From the NCBI GenBank assembly GCA_036852015.1, contig JAANDG010000042.1, positions 372,001 through 436,000 of the forward strand: DNA of 64,000 bases, written 5' to 3'. Below are positions 22,283 to 35,121 of this stretch, piece by piece (the stretch's first letter is position 1; each line of letters begins with the position of its first letter). Source of the DNA: Pelodera strongyloides (taxonomy: Eukaryota; Nematoda; Chromadorea; Rhabditida; Rhabditidae). The notes beneath the pieces were generated by a model. It saw only the letters and a list, made by a program, of their open reading frames with translations. It was not told the origin of the DNA and made no database searches. The position numbers were made by a program, and so were the translations under genes.

Positions 22283-23981
22283 GTGAGAGGGACAAGAAAC
22301 TCGCGTCCCTTACTTTGTGTTACCTTTTTGTTGCGGTCAAACAAATCATATCCCGCTAATCAACCACTTGACTTTGAATTTCCTTGTACGCAATTGAACA
22401 TTGGAAACAGATTGTTAAAACATTTGCAGTTCTTTGAAATGAAAAAAAAATTCGTTTTACTCTTATACAAAACGGATCATGTTTGATAAATTGGTCATTA
22501 GCCTGTTAGTAGAGTTGTTTCCTTTTTCGATGATGGAACACTATTGAACTAATTTAACCTGCGCATTTAAAAATTAAATATGAGAAACACTATAAAATTA
22601 ACTTTTTGATAACATGGCGCTCTTCGAACACATTTTCCTGACGCATTTTATAATGGAATGTGTCATGTTCAGTTGCGCTTTTTCTTATTGTAAACTAGAT
22701 AGTAGTAACTGTCCTTTGGTCTCACTTTCTGCCTACGCTCCCCCTCACCTACACTTCTCCTACTTGTCTAACCTTTGAGGGCTTCCTTTTATGCCAAATA
22801 ACGAATGGATTTATGCGTATTCCCACGGCTGAGGAAAGCGCATCCCACTTTTAAAAGGAAGTACTTAAAGTGTTTCACTTTTAAACTTGCTCTTGTAACT
22901 TGTGAGTATTTCATTTCAATCTTTTTCATTTTAAAGGAAAAACGAGCTAAACATTAGCAGTTGACATACAAGTAGGTATAACTCCACCTTTCCTTTTTAC
23001 GTAAGTTTGAACCACTCCAGGGTTTTAGTTGGCATTCCAGAAGTCGAACTTCTTTGTGTTTCAAAAGTACATATTTAGAATTGACATCGGAATAGAAAGG
23101 CCGCAACACGTGCCAATTGGTCGTCTTACCCCACACCGAGTGAAATAATTTGACGCAATTTGAATAGGGCTTAGGTCCACTGCCTACCTCAGTGTCTGCC
23201 CCACCAACTTTACGTACTAATTACTATAACTGACTTAAACATCCGTCATTTAGAACTATTTTCGTTTTCTAATAGCAGAACATAACAAATGTTTTTTTTT
23301 TGAATTGGCAATAACTTAGTACATGTTGCTTTTATTATCCTTGATTAGGTGACTCCCAACTGCAAACCCATCAGGATATCAGGCTCTATAAGTTCTAGCG
23401 TCTACCCTTTTATGGTCAAAAGTTCCTTCAAGGCACCAAAGAGTGCCAGAGACGGCGCATATTTGTCAAATCCACTGCCCGTTTCCCTATAGGATCCTCC
23501 AAGTTCTTTGCACCAAAAAGCCGCCAGCGAATATCCTTCGGCACGCCCTCGCAAACTCGAAATATCCTCATTTTCCAATTATCGTGCTAATTAAGATACA
23601 TTACCAACACTCACTTTAAGTATTGTGCATATGCACATATCATCTACATTTTATATATGTATTTCCGTAAGCCTTGTGTTAGAAATGCAATGCATTTTTT
23701 TTAGAACATAGAACCCATGATGCAATATTTTTGAAAACAATTCATGAAGACAACCCAAAGGAAACAAGAAATTGCACCAGCATATATGCATTAAGATAGA
23801 TTTCCTTGTTTTGTCGTGATGCTCGACAAAACAAAACGTTGTTTACTGGATGCAGCTTGAATTGACAGCTATGAATTATTTTTCGATAGATTACTCGAAA
23901 CGCGTTGTCTAATCGTTTACCAAGTTGTAGTAGTGCGCGGCGTTGCCGCGGCCGCTGACTTTTCACAGCGGTTCCGCAGCG

Positions 23982-24138
23982 ATGTTTCTGCGAAAGTTCT
24001 GGAATCAATGGACTCTGGAGGAAAATGCCCGGCAGATGAAAATCACTGTACTGCCAACAGGCACAAAGAAAGTCCATCTAAGGTCTCCAAGTGAATTGGA
24101 AGAACTGAATGGTGGAAGGAAGCCGAGAGACTCCAGAG
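23982..24138 (+). CDS. K2P channel: alternative first exon G
   Basis: ATG 23982 follows TTTCACAG and a closer TCCGCAG. The 52-codon frame begins MFLRKFWNQWTLEEN and ends PRDSR in phase 1 at a strong donor (G|GTAAGC). The composition is charged and cytoplasmic, rich in Lys, Arg and Glu. It would splice to 35122. Confidence 0.5.
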
Positions 24139-26446
24139 GTAAGCATTAATTGACTTTTTTTATCAATCGCGATATTCACTGTGGAAGTAATACCCAGAAA
24201 TCTCCCCTTGTTCAAAATGACTAGTAGTTTAAAAAAAGAAAAAAATATCTAGATGGATCTGGACGAGGTAAGAATTGTAGATGGTTGATAATACAAAACT
24301 GTGTTTTTCTGTTATCATTCGTTTTGACATTTGCAATATCTATGTCTTTATCATGATTATGCATTTCTTGAATTTTATGCTAATCAATGGTTTAGCCCGA
24401 ACCCTGAAATAGGCTCTTGAGTCATATTCATGATCATATTCTAGGTTCTTGTTATAATTTTAATTAGTTCGGACACAAGTTTTGCCAGTTCCAAGAATCT
24501 AGTTCACACAATTTTATTTCCTCTCATGTCACGTTGTGCCTTGCATTACGACCTAAGCATGTGGAACATACGCAGAAAATGTTTCTGTAAAAAAAAATTT
24601 TGTTGCGTTTTTTATGCTATTCTGTGAAAATATAAAAACTCCTGCACGATCTCTTTGCATCCTATAAAATGGATCCTAATGTCATAATTATGAGGTCATA
24701 AATGACAGCGATGTCCTTAATTTTTGAGTGGTTGAGGTACTTCCTTACATTAATTATGTTAATTGCATAAAGGTTTTTTTCATCGAGTTGCAAAAGTACT
24801 CAAATCCCTCCCACATCAAATAATCTCCTATTACCTTTACTTATTTGAGCAAATATTCTGGCAAAACGATCCCAAACTCATGCTTTTCATCACCTTTGTT
24901 CAAGTTCGTAATACGTTGACTACGATAGTTCAATGTTCAGTTACTAAATCGATTAGAAGTCTTTGTCCGAAGCAGGAAAATACTATGTCGAGCGACGGAA
25001 GTGTATTATTTGTACTACGCATAATTGAAGTTTGACCACTCAACCCTTCGCTTGCCTCCAAAAACCGTCTCTCTCGCGACGAATCTTCCTAATGTTTTAT
25101 GTATATTCGTCAAAGTTGTGCCTCCAGAATAGATTCACCCAAACCGATTTTCATTGTTTTCGCACCCCTAACAACATATGAGCACCCCAACCATTGCTTC
25201 GCCTTTTGTTTAAAAAATGTTCACATTGTCTGGTTATTTTTGCTGAGGATCAGAGTTCACGTTTGTGTCGGTGCATCCGTACAATCTTCCATATCTTTCA
25301 ATCATTCCCCTCCAGATGAAACGCATTAGGGTACCACTTCCGCATTGACTTTAAATTATGAATAGTATGTTATTTAAACGCAATTAAAAACGAGCACCCA
25401 AAACATTAGATCATTTCATTTTTGCATGCGAATGCTGAGTCTCCCGTCTTCGTGACTTTCTTGCAATTTGAAAACAAACGACTATAAGTAAGGAAAGGCA
25501 TATTATGTCCATCGATAGCTCTACCCTTTCCACGTGCGACCGGCAATTAAACGTAGATTAGCATTGTAGGAAGATAAGAATAATCAATCAGACTTACATA
25601 ATAATTGAGCCTCCGCCTAAGTGGAAAGGGACTGTGCCAAATAAAATAACACATGCATAACAGATTTTGTCAACCACTTTTTTTTAGAATTAGAATTAGA
25701 ATTAGAATGGAATTCCTACCTTCGTTCTTCTGACCTCTTAAGTTTGTTGGAGAATTGATGTTCCTTTTATTGCTGCAGTCAACGGAATTCAATGGCCCTT
25801 TGTGGACAATTACGAGGTCCACAACATAACGTTTCTTGGACGTCTGCAATTCACATATGCAGAGATTACTAGGGTCACTTTTACTGTTTCTCTTTGGAAT
25901 ATCAGACCCGTGGCTAACTGAAACCCACCATCCATATTTTTACAACACAAAATATCCAACCCCACTTGAAGAAACCTAATTATAAGGGCCCGTTGTTTTT
26001 GTTTTCGAGTAATAATCAATGTTATAGCTGATGCCCACTGTGAGTCTCATTTTTTTACCATGTATTCAGTTAAAAAAAGGAATTTTGTCTGTATTTTTCA
26101 TTCTCCACGAATCGTAGTATCACAAATAGCAAACGAAGAAAAGCTACCATAGATTAAACGAAAAAAGGAGTTGTTTTCCAATAATCAGATGTTGCCGTCT
26201 TCAAAATTGGATAATTTTCTTTTATGCAAAGGAGAGAAACTCGTTTTCTTTTTGCTCAGCTGTTTCCTTAGACAGAAACAAACGTGAACATTTGGAGAAT
26301 ATTCTGAACAAATTTGGAGGATATACATAAAGAGCGTAGGGCCAGGGAAGATGATTCGGGTTTTTTGTTGTTGTAACGTTTCTTAGTTTAAAAACAGTGC
26401 TTTGTCCACAAAAATTTTGCACATTTATATTATCTTCGGGTCTAGA

Positions 26447-26705
26447 ATGATTTCGACGCGCACTCTTCTGTATTCCATGTTGCGTGCCAATCCACTAATT
26501 TATTCACTGCGCCCTCCATTGTTTCATCTTGACCCCGCCAAAAGTATAAAGAGAGAACGAAAGAATGAGCTCATGATGCACTTCCGACGGTCAATTCTCA
26601 AGACAACGCTCCTTTATCATGGCAGAGAGTCTCATTTTTTCATGTCAAATAATTTACGAAATTCTGAGACATCGTGTTTATTATGTACTGTTCATTTAGC
26701 TGTTT
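26447..26705 (+). CDS. K2P channel: candidate alternative first exon H
   Basis: ATG 26447 lies one base after the acceptor-like GGGTCTAG. An 86-codon frame (MISTRTLLYSMLRANP...) ends in phase 1 at T|GTAAGT. An earlier in-phase donor is possible near 26540. Composition is less typical than for exons D, I and K, and no recognised domain is present. Confidence 0.35.
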
Positions 26706-27749
26706 GTAAGTTTGTATTAGGGTAACTCGGTGAAAAATAACAATCAGTATAGTTTTGTTAATATCCCTGGACCCACACTTCCGTATGGGACGCAGTTTCT
26801 ATCATACGCAGGGTTGAGACAAACGAATTATCCTTTGTGTGGTTTCAGAGATTCAGAGCGTGGCATGTTCGGATAGATAGCCACCTCGGTTCCTTTTGGA
26901 GTAATTTTTCAAACAAAGAACATAATAATCTTGTAAATACAATTCAAGGAACCCATATTTATAATTCAAATTAACACAAAGTATCACTTTAGGTCAAACA
27001 AATCAGTTAACATCTTGCTAGCACAGAGTAGGTTGCGAGCACGCTATAGTTAAAAAATTACCTTAGAATTAGAAGACATACCTTTTCTTAGAACACATAG
27101 ACTTCAGAATGTATTTGCGATCTTCCTAAATATAAGTTGCTTATTAAGCTTTTGAGGATTAATACGCAATTACAAAATTCTACACATTTTATGATATGGA
27201 CGAAGGCATTGTCTCATGTATTGTTTCATTGGCACGCTATCAGCATTAGAATCTAACGCGTTTGAAATCCTATTTTCTCCCTTTTAATGCTTTGGGAATT
27301 ATCTGAAAAATTCATAATATTGAAAATGTCTAAAAATCAGTAATAGCTCAACAAATTTCCCCTTCTTCTATTTTCAACGCATTTTCATTTTTTTTTTTAC
27401 TTTCAGTGGTCCGAACTTTCTTGTTTTGCTGCTAAACGCCCTTCCGTTGTAGACTTCCTCTGGTTAGAGTCGTCTCAATTGACGCTAATCATCCCTTTCT
27501 TTTGCATAAGCTTCTTGTCATTTTTGTCAGTCACAAGAGATTACCAAAGCCAAATACCACTGCGGATTCATCACTTGCAAACAGAAGCGTAGTTCAATTC
27601 CCCCTCTGTGACCAATACTACTCGCCTCCAAATAAAATCTAATCAAAGTCGTGACCCGGAAGCAATGTCTGAAGATTATCCATATTGACAAACATCCATC
27701 TTATCCTCAGTACATGCCACATTGGCTTAAATTATTGCACTAATTGAAC

Positions 27750-28155
27750 ATGTTCTTTTACGGTGCCCGTTCGGAGCGTTCACACTCTACCGCATATGCG
27801 AGGGGTTATGCGTTACCGCTATTTGGTGCTCCTACGACTGCAGTACCTCCGTCCTCTCGCCCATTTCTTGCCCCACTGTCCATAGCATATTCGAGCGGAA
27901 CGACTGTGCAACTACAGCAGCACGGTCCCCCTCCTAGGAAGCAGGCCTCAGTTCACGGGTATCCTGTCCATAGCTTTCTGCCGGGAATTGGACCAGGGTT
28001 CGGTCCCCCTTCGCCCAGGATGATCTACACTCAAGCCTTTCGAAATGAACAGTTCAGTCCTGCCGTTGCACTTTTCTCAGCCGCGGGCCTGATTAGAACT
28101 ACGGCTGGTTTCCAGGACACTAGTGGCCAAGGAACGGGAAGAAAGAAAAGTCCTC
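27750..28155 (+). CDS. K2P channel: alternative first exon I
   Basis: 135-codon exon from ATG 27750 to a strong phase-1 donor (C|GTAAGT). A second in-frame phase-1 donor at 28231 (G|GTAGGT) would add 25 codons. The product is rich in Pro, Ala, Ser and Gly, with a GPGFGPPSP stretch and the basic end GRKKSP. A splice acceptor (ATCCTCAG, ends 27710) lies upstream. A 9-codon upstream frame (27714-27743) stops 6 bp before the main ATG. The first residues MFFY are shared with exon K. Confidence 0.6.
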
Positions 28156-29697
28156 GTAAGTTTATTTATCAAAGTTATTTTTTTTCTGGTCAAAAACGTT
28201 CTATAAGGCAAGTTCTAGAAATACAAGGAGGTAGGTTTTTTTAATTTGAACATATGAAGAATAATCCGTTTGTCCTTGTATTTGGTCTCCACGGGTAAAT
28301 CTTTATTTGCATTGTGTGCGCGTGTGTGTACTTTTTTGATAAGGAACGAGGAATATGAAATGCCGCACAATGTAATAATACATAACACCATAAATAAACT
28401 GAAGTAATTTACTACAACATTTGATGGGGGAGTAGAATGTTGCGTGTTTAATCTGGTCGTGGGAACTTACTCGGCAGACGTCAACGTTACATATTTGCCG
28501 ACAAGTATGATAGAATCACATCCTAGAATATTCTTGTTAATTTATTCTAATCGACATTTCGTATTATGTCAAGTGCTTAGATGTAATCACTATAACAGTT
28601 CATTCAATGCGCAACGTAGCACACGAGATAGTGAGGGCATTTTGAAGATTTACATTTAATGATGAATCAAATTATTAGTAATCTAACATACTATGCTTAA
28701 CTTTCTTCTGAGTGCTCCTGCGGAAATTTTGTAGGCATATATTGCGAATGTGTCTGTTATTTTATTGCCGTTCTCCTCGTGGAGTAAGTATTATTCCGTA
28801 GTTGGCAATTGCTCGGGGGCTCCGGCTTATTTTACGATCTTCAGAGGCCCAGATTGATTCGGGAACTAGACCATCCGGACCTTACTCTATATCAACAAGT
28901 GCTTTTCACTTCCCTTTTTTATTATATTAGTGAAGTTGGCATTGATGGATACCGCCGATTAAAAGTTAACGTTGCTAGATCCCTATGCAAATCTTTGTTT
29001 ACAATTGTAAGTACTGGAGCAATGCATTGACCCTCGACAATGCCTACAGTTTCCGATTCACGGGGTTCTCTAATTATCTTAACCTTGTCAATATTGTCTG
29101 CTTTTTGAAAACTGATTGGATCGCAATTACTTAATGAGTCTGAAGTGGACATACTTATTATGCTTAACTAGGAGCGATATGAAAAAGAGAAAAAAAAACA
29201 AGACCCATAAGATGTATTTGTATTTTATCATATAGTCCATAATCTTGGTTTGCATTTCCTGCAGCTTTCAACAGACGACATTGATGCATTTCATAGCTCA
29301 TCTTTGGTTAACCTTTTTTAAGTTTGCTTCTCGTGTTATCTTCTTCTGACGAGCTCATAACAAATGCATCCGCAAACAGTAAATGTTAAGCTAAGCGTCT
29401 GTTTTTGTTAGCTTTTTTTTGCAAACGCTCTCAGTTTTGGCGAATCGCAATTTTGCTCCGGTAATGCGCGTTAGAATTGGAGTCAATTCTTTGAATGAGT
29501 TTCTCGCTAATCACGAAGTCACCGGCATTGGTCAGTTGTTCAACAATAAAATATCCCTTTAATAATGAATACCATAATATCCGCCTAACATTTATTGTTT
29601 GCTTACTACTATCCACCCCCTGATTCTAAGCAACAATTGACAACTTGGCTTAAGATATTGTCAATTGTAAGTGACCGTGCATTATGTGAGTGTCGGT

Positions 29698-29812
29698 ATG
29701 TCGCAAGTGCGACCTCTATTGCTCCAGCTGCCTAGCAGTATTCGTTCGAGAAATGAATCTGCGGTTTCCGTGCTATCGCTTGATGTGGCGCAACTCGTCG
29801 CGTTATATGAGG
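29698..29812 (+). CDS. K2P channel: alternative first exon J
   Basis: ATG 29698 opens 38 codons beginning MSQVRPLLLQLPSS and ending LVALYE, with a phase-1 donor G|GTAAGT. The end resembles exon B (both end in Tyr-Glu before the donor). No clear acceptor lies directly upstream, so this may be a true promoter-proximal exon. Confidence 0.45.
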
Positions 29813-31115
29813 GTAAGTTATTAATTTCTATTTTCAAGGGGGCTCCTTCTCCCTCGCTTTATGTTGGAATGCGGCGTTTTTGATTCCACCGGGATGTGTT
29901 GAGGCCAAAACGCGTCTATGTGTGCTTGTTCTTGCTGGTTCTTGTTGATAAATTGTAGTGGTTGGGGGGATATGCATCTGGTGCTTTCAGTCATCCCCCA
30001 TCCAATCAGTCTTTCTTCTATGCGACCGCACTCGATAGATATGCCGCAAAACTCAACAAACCATATTGTGACATATGCAAATGAAACTTATTTCATTACT
30101 ATAAATGCCACACAATGACAATATAAGGCAGTAAAATCGAAAAAGTTCGAAGCAAAACATTATTAAAACAAAAGATAAACTTTCGTGTGGAACGTGCGGG
30201 AAAAGAACTCACATGTACAAGAAAACTCTTTTTTTTATAATTTCAGTAACATACATTCTTTTGGAAACAAAACGGAGGAAATTTCCTCCCGTTTTCTGGC
30301 TGAACCCGTTATTTGTGGAATAAGAACAATACGAGATTAAGCTGCATCCAAATTCCAATCCCAATGCCCATTATGCAAATTGGTTTATGTTCTTTTTGGG
30401 ATTTGTTTTCCACTTCAATTGCGATTTTTCGTGAGCACAAACAATACAACCCATAGTAGATTTGGTCAATTCTTAGTATAGATGAGACTTGGTTAATGTC
30501 CAAAGACGGAGATAAATATATGTATTATTGAGGAGGTAGACGATTAAGGGAATAAAATTCTGAGTTCCAAAGCGCATCAGACCGGGACGTGCATATTCTC
30601 GCTAATAGTATCACTTATTGTTAGTAAAATAAATAAGCAATTTCAGCTGACACAGCGGTTTGCTGCATCTGTGCAGCAAATGAGTGTTTGCTTATATACA
30701 CTCAGAATTTTATATGCGTCGGAATCAACCAAATAATATTCTCAGAGGTCGTATTCAATTTTGACAGTGGGGTCACTTGAGTGCAACCAGTTCCTCTCGC
30801 TTTCATCCTTCTAGTTCCTATGTGCGTATTTGCCCCGCCCCAATCTCCTAAACTGCATTCATACAACCAAAAAGAAAACTTAGACTCTTGGCATCAGAAG
30901 ACATCATCCTCATTGCTAAGAAACACATTCACTTCCTGTTATTGACATTGGTAGAGGCGGACTGTGAACCGCTACGCGATCGCAACTTCGATTCACAAAA
31001 TCCCAAATATACCATTCTGCTATTTTTGGAGCGAAGACTTTCTGATTTGCTAAGCAAATGGCTCTTTTAATTTTCATATGGCCTGATCAAAATTGACACC
31101 ATTATTTAGTTATTA

Positions 31116-31500
31116 ATGTTCTTTTATTCCCCACATACCAATAAAACGAGCGTCCGGCGGCAGACATTAACACCTCATTCCCATCTACATATCGGGCAGA
31201 TAGACACACGATTAAGTGTACAAATCGCCGAAACTCTCTCCAGAGGGGAGAATGTTCACCAAGAAAACCTGAGACTTGAGCCTCTTAGACGTTATGTGGG
31301 CGAGCCTTCAGGCTCAGAAGAGCCTCCCCTTCCTCCCCCTCCATTGCTAATCAGAAATGAATGGATGCAATTGCCTGTAGAAATATGTACCTCACCTGTA
31401 GACTCACTGCACACAATCGATGGTAAACATGGACGAACACATAAACTTTCCCTCAGAAGACCGACCATTTCTATTCTAGAAGACGGAAAGATTTTGATAG
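31116..31500 (+). CDS. K2P channel: alternative first exon K
   Basis: 128-codon exon from ATG 31116 (MFFYSPHTNKTS) to a phase-1 donor G|GTTTGT. Hydrophilic throughout, with a Pro run (EEPPLPPPPLL, about residues 69-79) and an Arg/Lys-rich end. Like exon I it starts MFFY, from nearly identical DNA. Length, low-complexity composition and phase support coding use. Confidence 0.55.
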
Positions 31501-33265
31501 GTTTGTTTATTTACGTTTAAAAAATTCGATTAGACAAGATTGGCGTATGTAGGTAATAAGCTACACTGGGATAAACTTATAACTATCCGTCTCTGCTCAT
31601 CAAAGATAATTTTATGAAATTTATAGTGTAGCAGTTAGTAAGTAAGTACAACTTGCTGCATTCTTCGACTTCGGCGTATCTCTCTATAAATATGAATTGT
31701 TTCGCTTATGCGATCGCATTTTCAAACTTCTGTGTGTTATCGGGTGGACTTTCGTCGGCTTGGGCATAAATCATAATATAGATTGCTATCTCACGCAGAG
31801 AGCATTTCCCCAAACAGCTATCCAAAAAATGTCGAAAATAACCCTTATAGGGCAAGTCGTAGCTTGTAAGACGTCTACTAAGCATATAGTGCAATAATAA
31901 GGTAATTCCGAACACCATATGTAGGACGAAATAGATCATTAGAACTTGTTGGTTGAACTGGTAAGCTAAGACATCGCTCTATTTATGTAATCACGAAACC
32001 TCACTGCTATTGTTATGATATTAATTATGGCATTTGCATATCATCTTCGATCAGTATTGTACGCAAAAATGACAGAAATTTTTGAGATGTAATCGTCAAA
32101 AATGACGGAAAAGCACGCATATTTCCCATGTCAGGGGCACCTGCGGCCCTTGAGTCCCTTAGGGAAAGCGGACTCCTAAAACACGTCCCTTAATCACACG
32201 AAATGCACGAATACCAGAAAAAATGCCTTTCACACTTTTTCACACTACCATATGTCAAAGTGAACGTACATAGAGAAAAATAATTATCTAACATAAGGGA
32301 TATGTATTTAACCAGTTACACTCACTTCTATGCATACTTGTTTCTTTGGTGTTTACAAAAAATTAAGCGCGACGCCTTAGAAAACCTCGGTCATATTAGG
32401 AGTCCCAATATGCACTAGAACACTCGAAAGTAGTAATCGAAAGAGCGAGGCCATTTTTAACTCGGGCTTAGTATGATGCACTTCTGACTTGTGTTCCTTT
32501 GCAAGCATTGCTCCGCAACTACATATCATTACCATCCGCCGCAATATGATGTTATATAAACAACCCTGCAGGTATAATTGAACTTTTTGCTCCATAATTC
32601 TTCAATGACAATGAGAATCGAATCAGGGCCACAAGTGGTGGGAAGTACCTCCCAAGGAACGTGGATAGACCCATATTTAAGGAGTGTAGCAGATTAATTG
32701 TCTAGATAAGGTGCAAAGCGTAGGCTTCTGAAGGCACCCTTCGTAATTTATGATACCCGCGCTAGTTTAGAAGTTACGTGCTAAAAAAGGAACGAATATT
32801 CATTTCAATTGTCCAGTCCAGTAGAAACTCAGATAGAATAATACTCCTAATTAATGGCCCTGCTGAATTACTCATGTTATAAGGTATGTGGATGTGCAAC
32901 CAATAGTTCCTGGTTTAATATCTAACAATAAACTTATATAATTGTTTGCAAGACACATCTATAGCAAACCACTATATAAGAATTTCTTTCACAAACAAAA
33001 ACGCCTTGTCGTTTCGTTTACGCGTTATGCATCATTTGCCTATATGTAATAGGGATATTAGAGAAGTTTATAGGGGATAGGGTCGTTAGGGCGAGAGACA
33101 TTTAAATAGCTTTATGGGAATCAAAATGAAGTCTTCATATTTATGCAGTCATTTCCTGAATTGAACTGCGAATGATAAGTTCATTACGAGTGACAGGAAT
33201 TCGGTGTTTTCCTTATACTGAATCGGTCCACCTCTGTCTTCCGAGCAGCCTTGTAAAACACAAGA

Positions 33266-33416
33266 ATGAATACATGGACAACTATTGTCTACAAAAAATA
33301 TCTGCCAGATCAAAGCTCATCGAATCTTCTTGAACGTTCTATATCTAATCCTTTTCCTTCAACTAGGAGGTTTTCTATTGTACCTTTCCCATTAAAATTG
33401 CCTGGATACAAAAGAG
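33266..33416 (+). CDS. K2P channel: alternative first exon L
   Basis: ATG 33266, after an acceptor-like CGAGCAG, opens 50 codons (MNTWTTIVYKKYLPDQ...) ending PGYKR in phase 1 at G|GTAGGT. The Ser/Asn-rich middle and basic end resemble exons D and G. An in-frame stop lies just upstream of the ATG, so the start is well bounded. Confidence 0.5.
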
Positions 33417-34519
33417 GTAGGTACCATTAAATGGTTTTATTTTTCCAAGGTTCAATGTGTACGCCAAGTCGTCCAAACATCCATTGTCATAAGCACATTC
33501 TAAGTATTTTCTTGGAGTTAGGTTCCTTAACTAAGTGCACTCGAGTCCTTGCTTGTCTGTTCGTTTTCATCCCGTATTTTGAGTTTTCCGCCAGAATTCG
33601 GAGTAGCTGTCTTTTAGGCTAACCGATCTATTTCCTGCAGGCGTCGGTGTATTCATATTCAGCACACACACAAAACAATAATTCTGTGAATTCAAATTCC
33701 CTTTACTTCCTTTCTCAGTCTCTTGGACGGACATTGCCTAATGTGGAGTTTCATGAATTTAGTAACCGTCCTGTATCCCCAGGGTGCGCTCTTGCCCATT
33801 CTACGCACAAATGTATTCTGATCCCCAGTAAAGCATAACCATTTGTGATTATACATAATGAATCCTCGGACTCAGTCCAAAAGTCACAGCAAGGCAAAAA
33901 GTCCATTCTGATGGAACACATTCGCTACAAATTCTGCTATTGGTACATATAAAAAAACCCAACCTTCAACACAATGATCGGACCCGTGTTTCGCATGCTC
34001 ACCAGTTTGGGTAAGACTCGAAATTATGTTAATTAACCGTTGTTTCTTTTTACCATCGATTGCCAATGTCACATACATGCCTTCCACAACTGAGTGTTTC
34101 TAACTTAAATAGTACGCTTGACACTTCAACTCATTCAATTGAAAATGTGATATGGGCATGCGGACTGCAATATTCGGCGCTTGGCTTTTGTGACGGTAAA
34201 CCACCCAATATGATGTAAACAGTTTATTAGAATAAACTGTTATTGTAAAGGGAAAAGTCCTGGCGGAGGAGCCACCTCATTGGAGAGAAGTTACCCTTCT
34301 GCTTCACCAACTGCCCTTGAGCAGTTTTCAGTGTTGAAAGGTTTGAGTTTCCCAGACCACTTGCATATAATGGTTTTATTTGTATAATGTGCACGAACTG
34401 TGCGCATTTTTTGCTGAAGGTAAGTCTTCGCCTCAACGCGGTAGCTTTATCCAAACAATAATCAGGGTTCACTACAGAATACAGATGATTAACTTAACTA
34501 AATGAACTTGGATTTACAG

Positions 34520-34543
34520 TGCCACTTGAATCTCCATCGGAAG
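34520..34543 (+). CDS. Candidate 24-nt cassette microexon of the K2P gene
   Basis: Between GGATTTACAG and GTATTG. Entering and leaving in phase 1 it would add eight residues (V-PLESPSE) between any first exon and the shared exon at 35122 without changing frame. It rests only on splice consensus and phase. Confidence 0.3.
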
Positions 34544-35042
34544 GTATTGGCGGGCACCTATTTATGTTTTAACAGAACAGTTGATCTTATCTGGCACCAG
34601 TTTTCACTCTAACAGTGCACTTTGAAAGCACGAACGACACCGTTCTACCCAAAATTACTTTGAAATGCAATACACACTGATTTGGTTCACCTCACGTTTG
34701 GAGTCAAAGGCAATAGTGTGGTGTTGCATATCAGCAATGACTAATAATAAAAACCCACATACAAGGTTATATGTGCTAAACTTTACTATGTTTAGATCAT
34801 GTGACAGCTCGGTGGGATGGCGTGCCTTTGACCTCTCAGTCAGCATTGTTAGGTCAGTTCCTTCTCATCGTAGTGAAACTTGGGTTATTCGTTGACTCAG
34901 CCCCTTACAACTATATATGAATTAGTAGTTTGTCAACATGAGAGTTTCTAAGAATTCATCATCCCACATTAATGAAGACAGACAGTTCCAAATTTACAAA
35001 GATCGCATCATATTTGTTTTACATTTCGAGTGTCACTTCCGC

Positions 35043-35064
35043 ATGTCTTTAATACGTAGAAAAG
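35043..35064 (+). CDS. K2P channel: shortest and most proximal candidate first exon M
   Basis: ATG 35043 opens seven codons (MSLIRRK) and ends in phase 1 at G|GTAAAA, only 57 bp before the shared exon. It would give a channel with almost no N-terminal tail. Confidence 0.35.
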
Positions 35065-35121
35065 GTAAAAAAACCTCCATTGTAGCTGTATGAATTATGT
35101 GTCTGACATTAATCGTCTCAG

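Noticed and set aside
28809..29005. Open frame ending at a strong GTAAGT donor at 29006
   Set aside because: No ATG in frame and the donor is phase 0, so it cannot join the shared K2P exon directly.
31829..31866. Short frame MSKITLIGQVVA with a phase-1 donor
   Set aside because: Too short to separate from chance; one in three random donors will be in phase 1.
34876..34889. Minus-strand AATAACCCAAGTTT resembles nematode SL1 leader sequence
   Set aside because: Only about 11 bases agree with the leader I remember. No GT donor follows in the right place and no Sm-site context is present.
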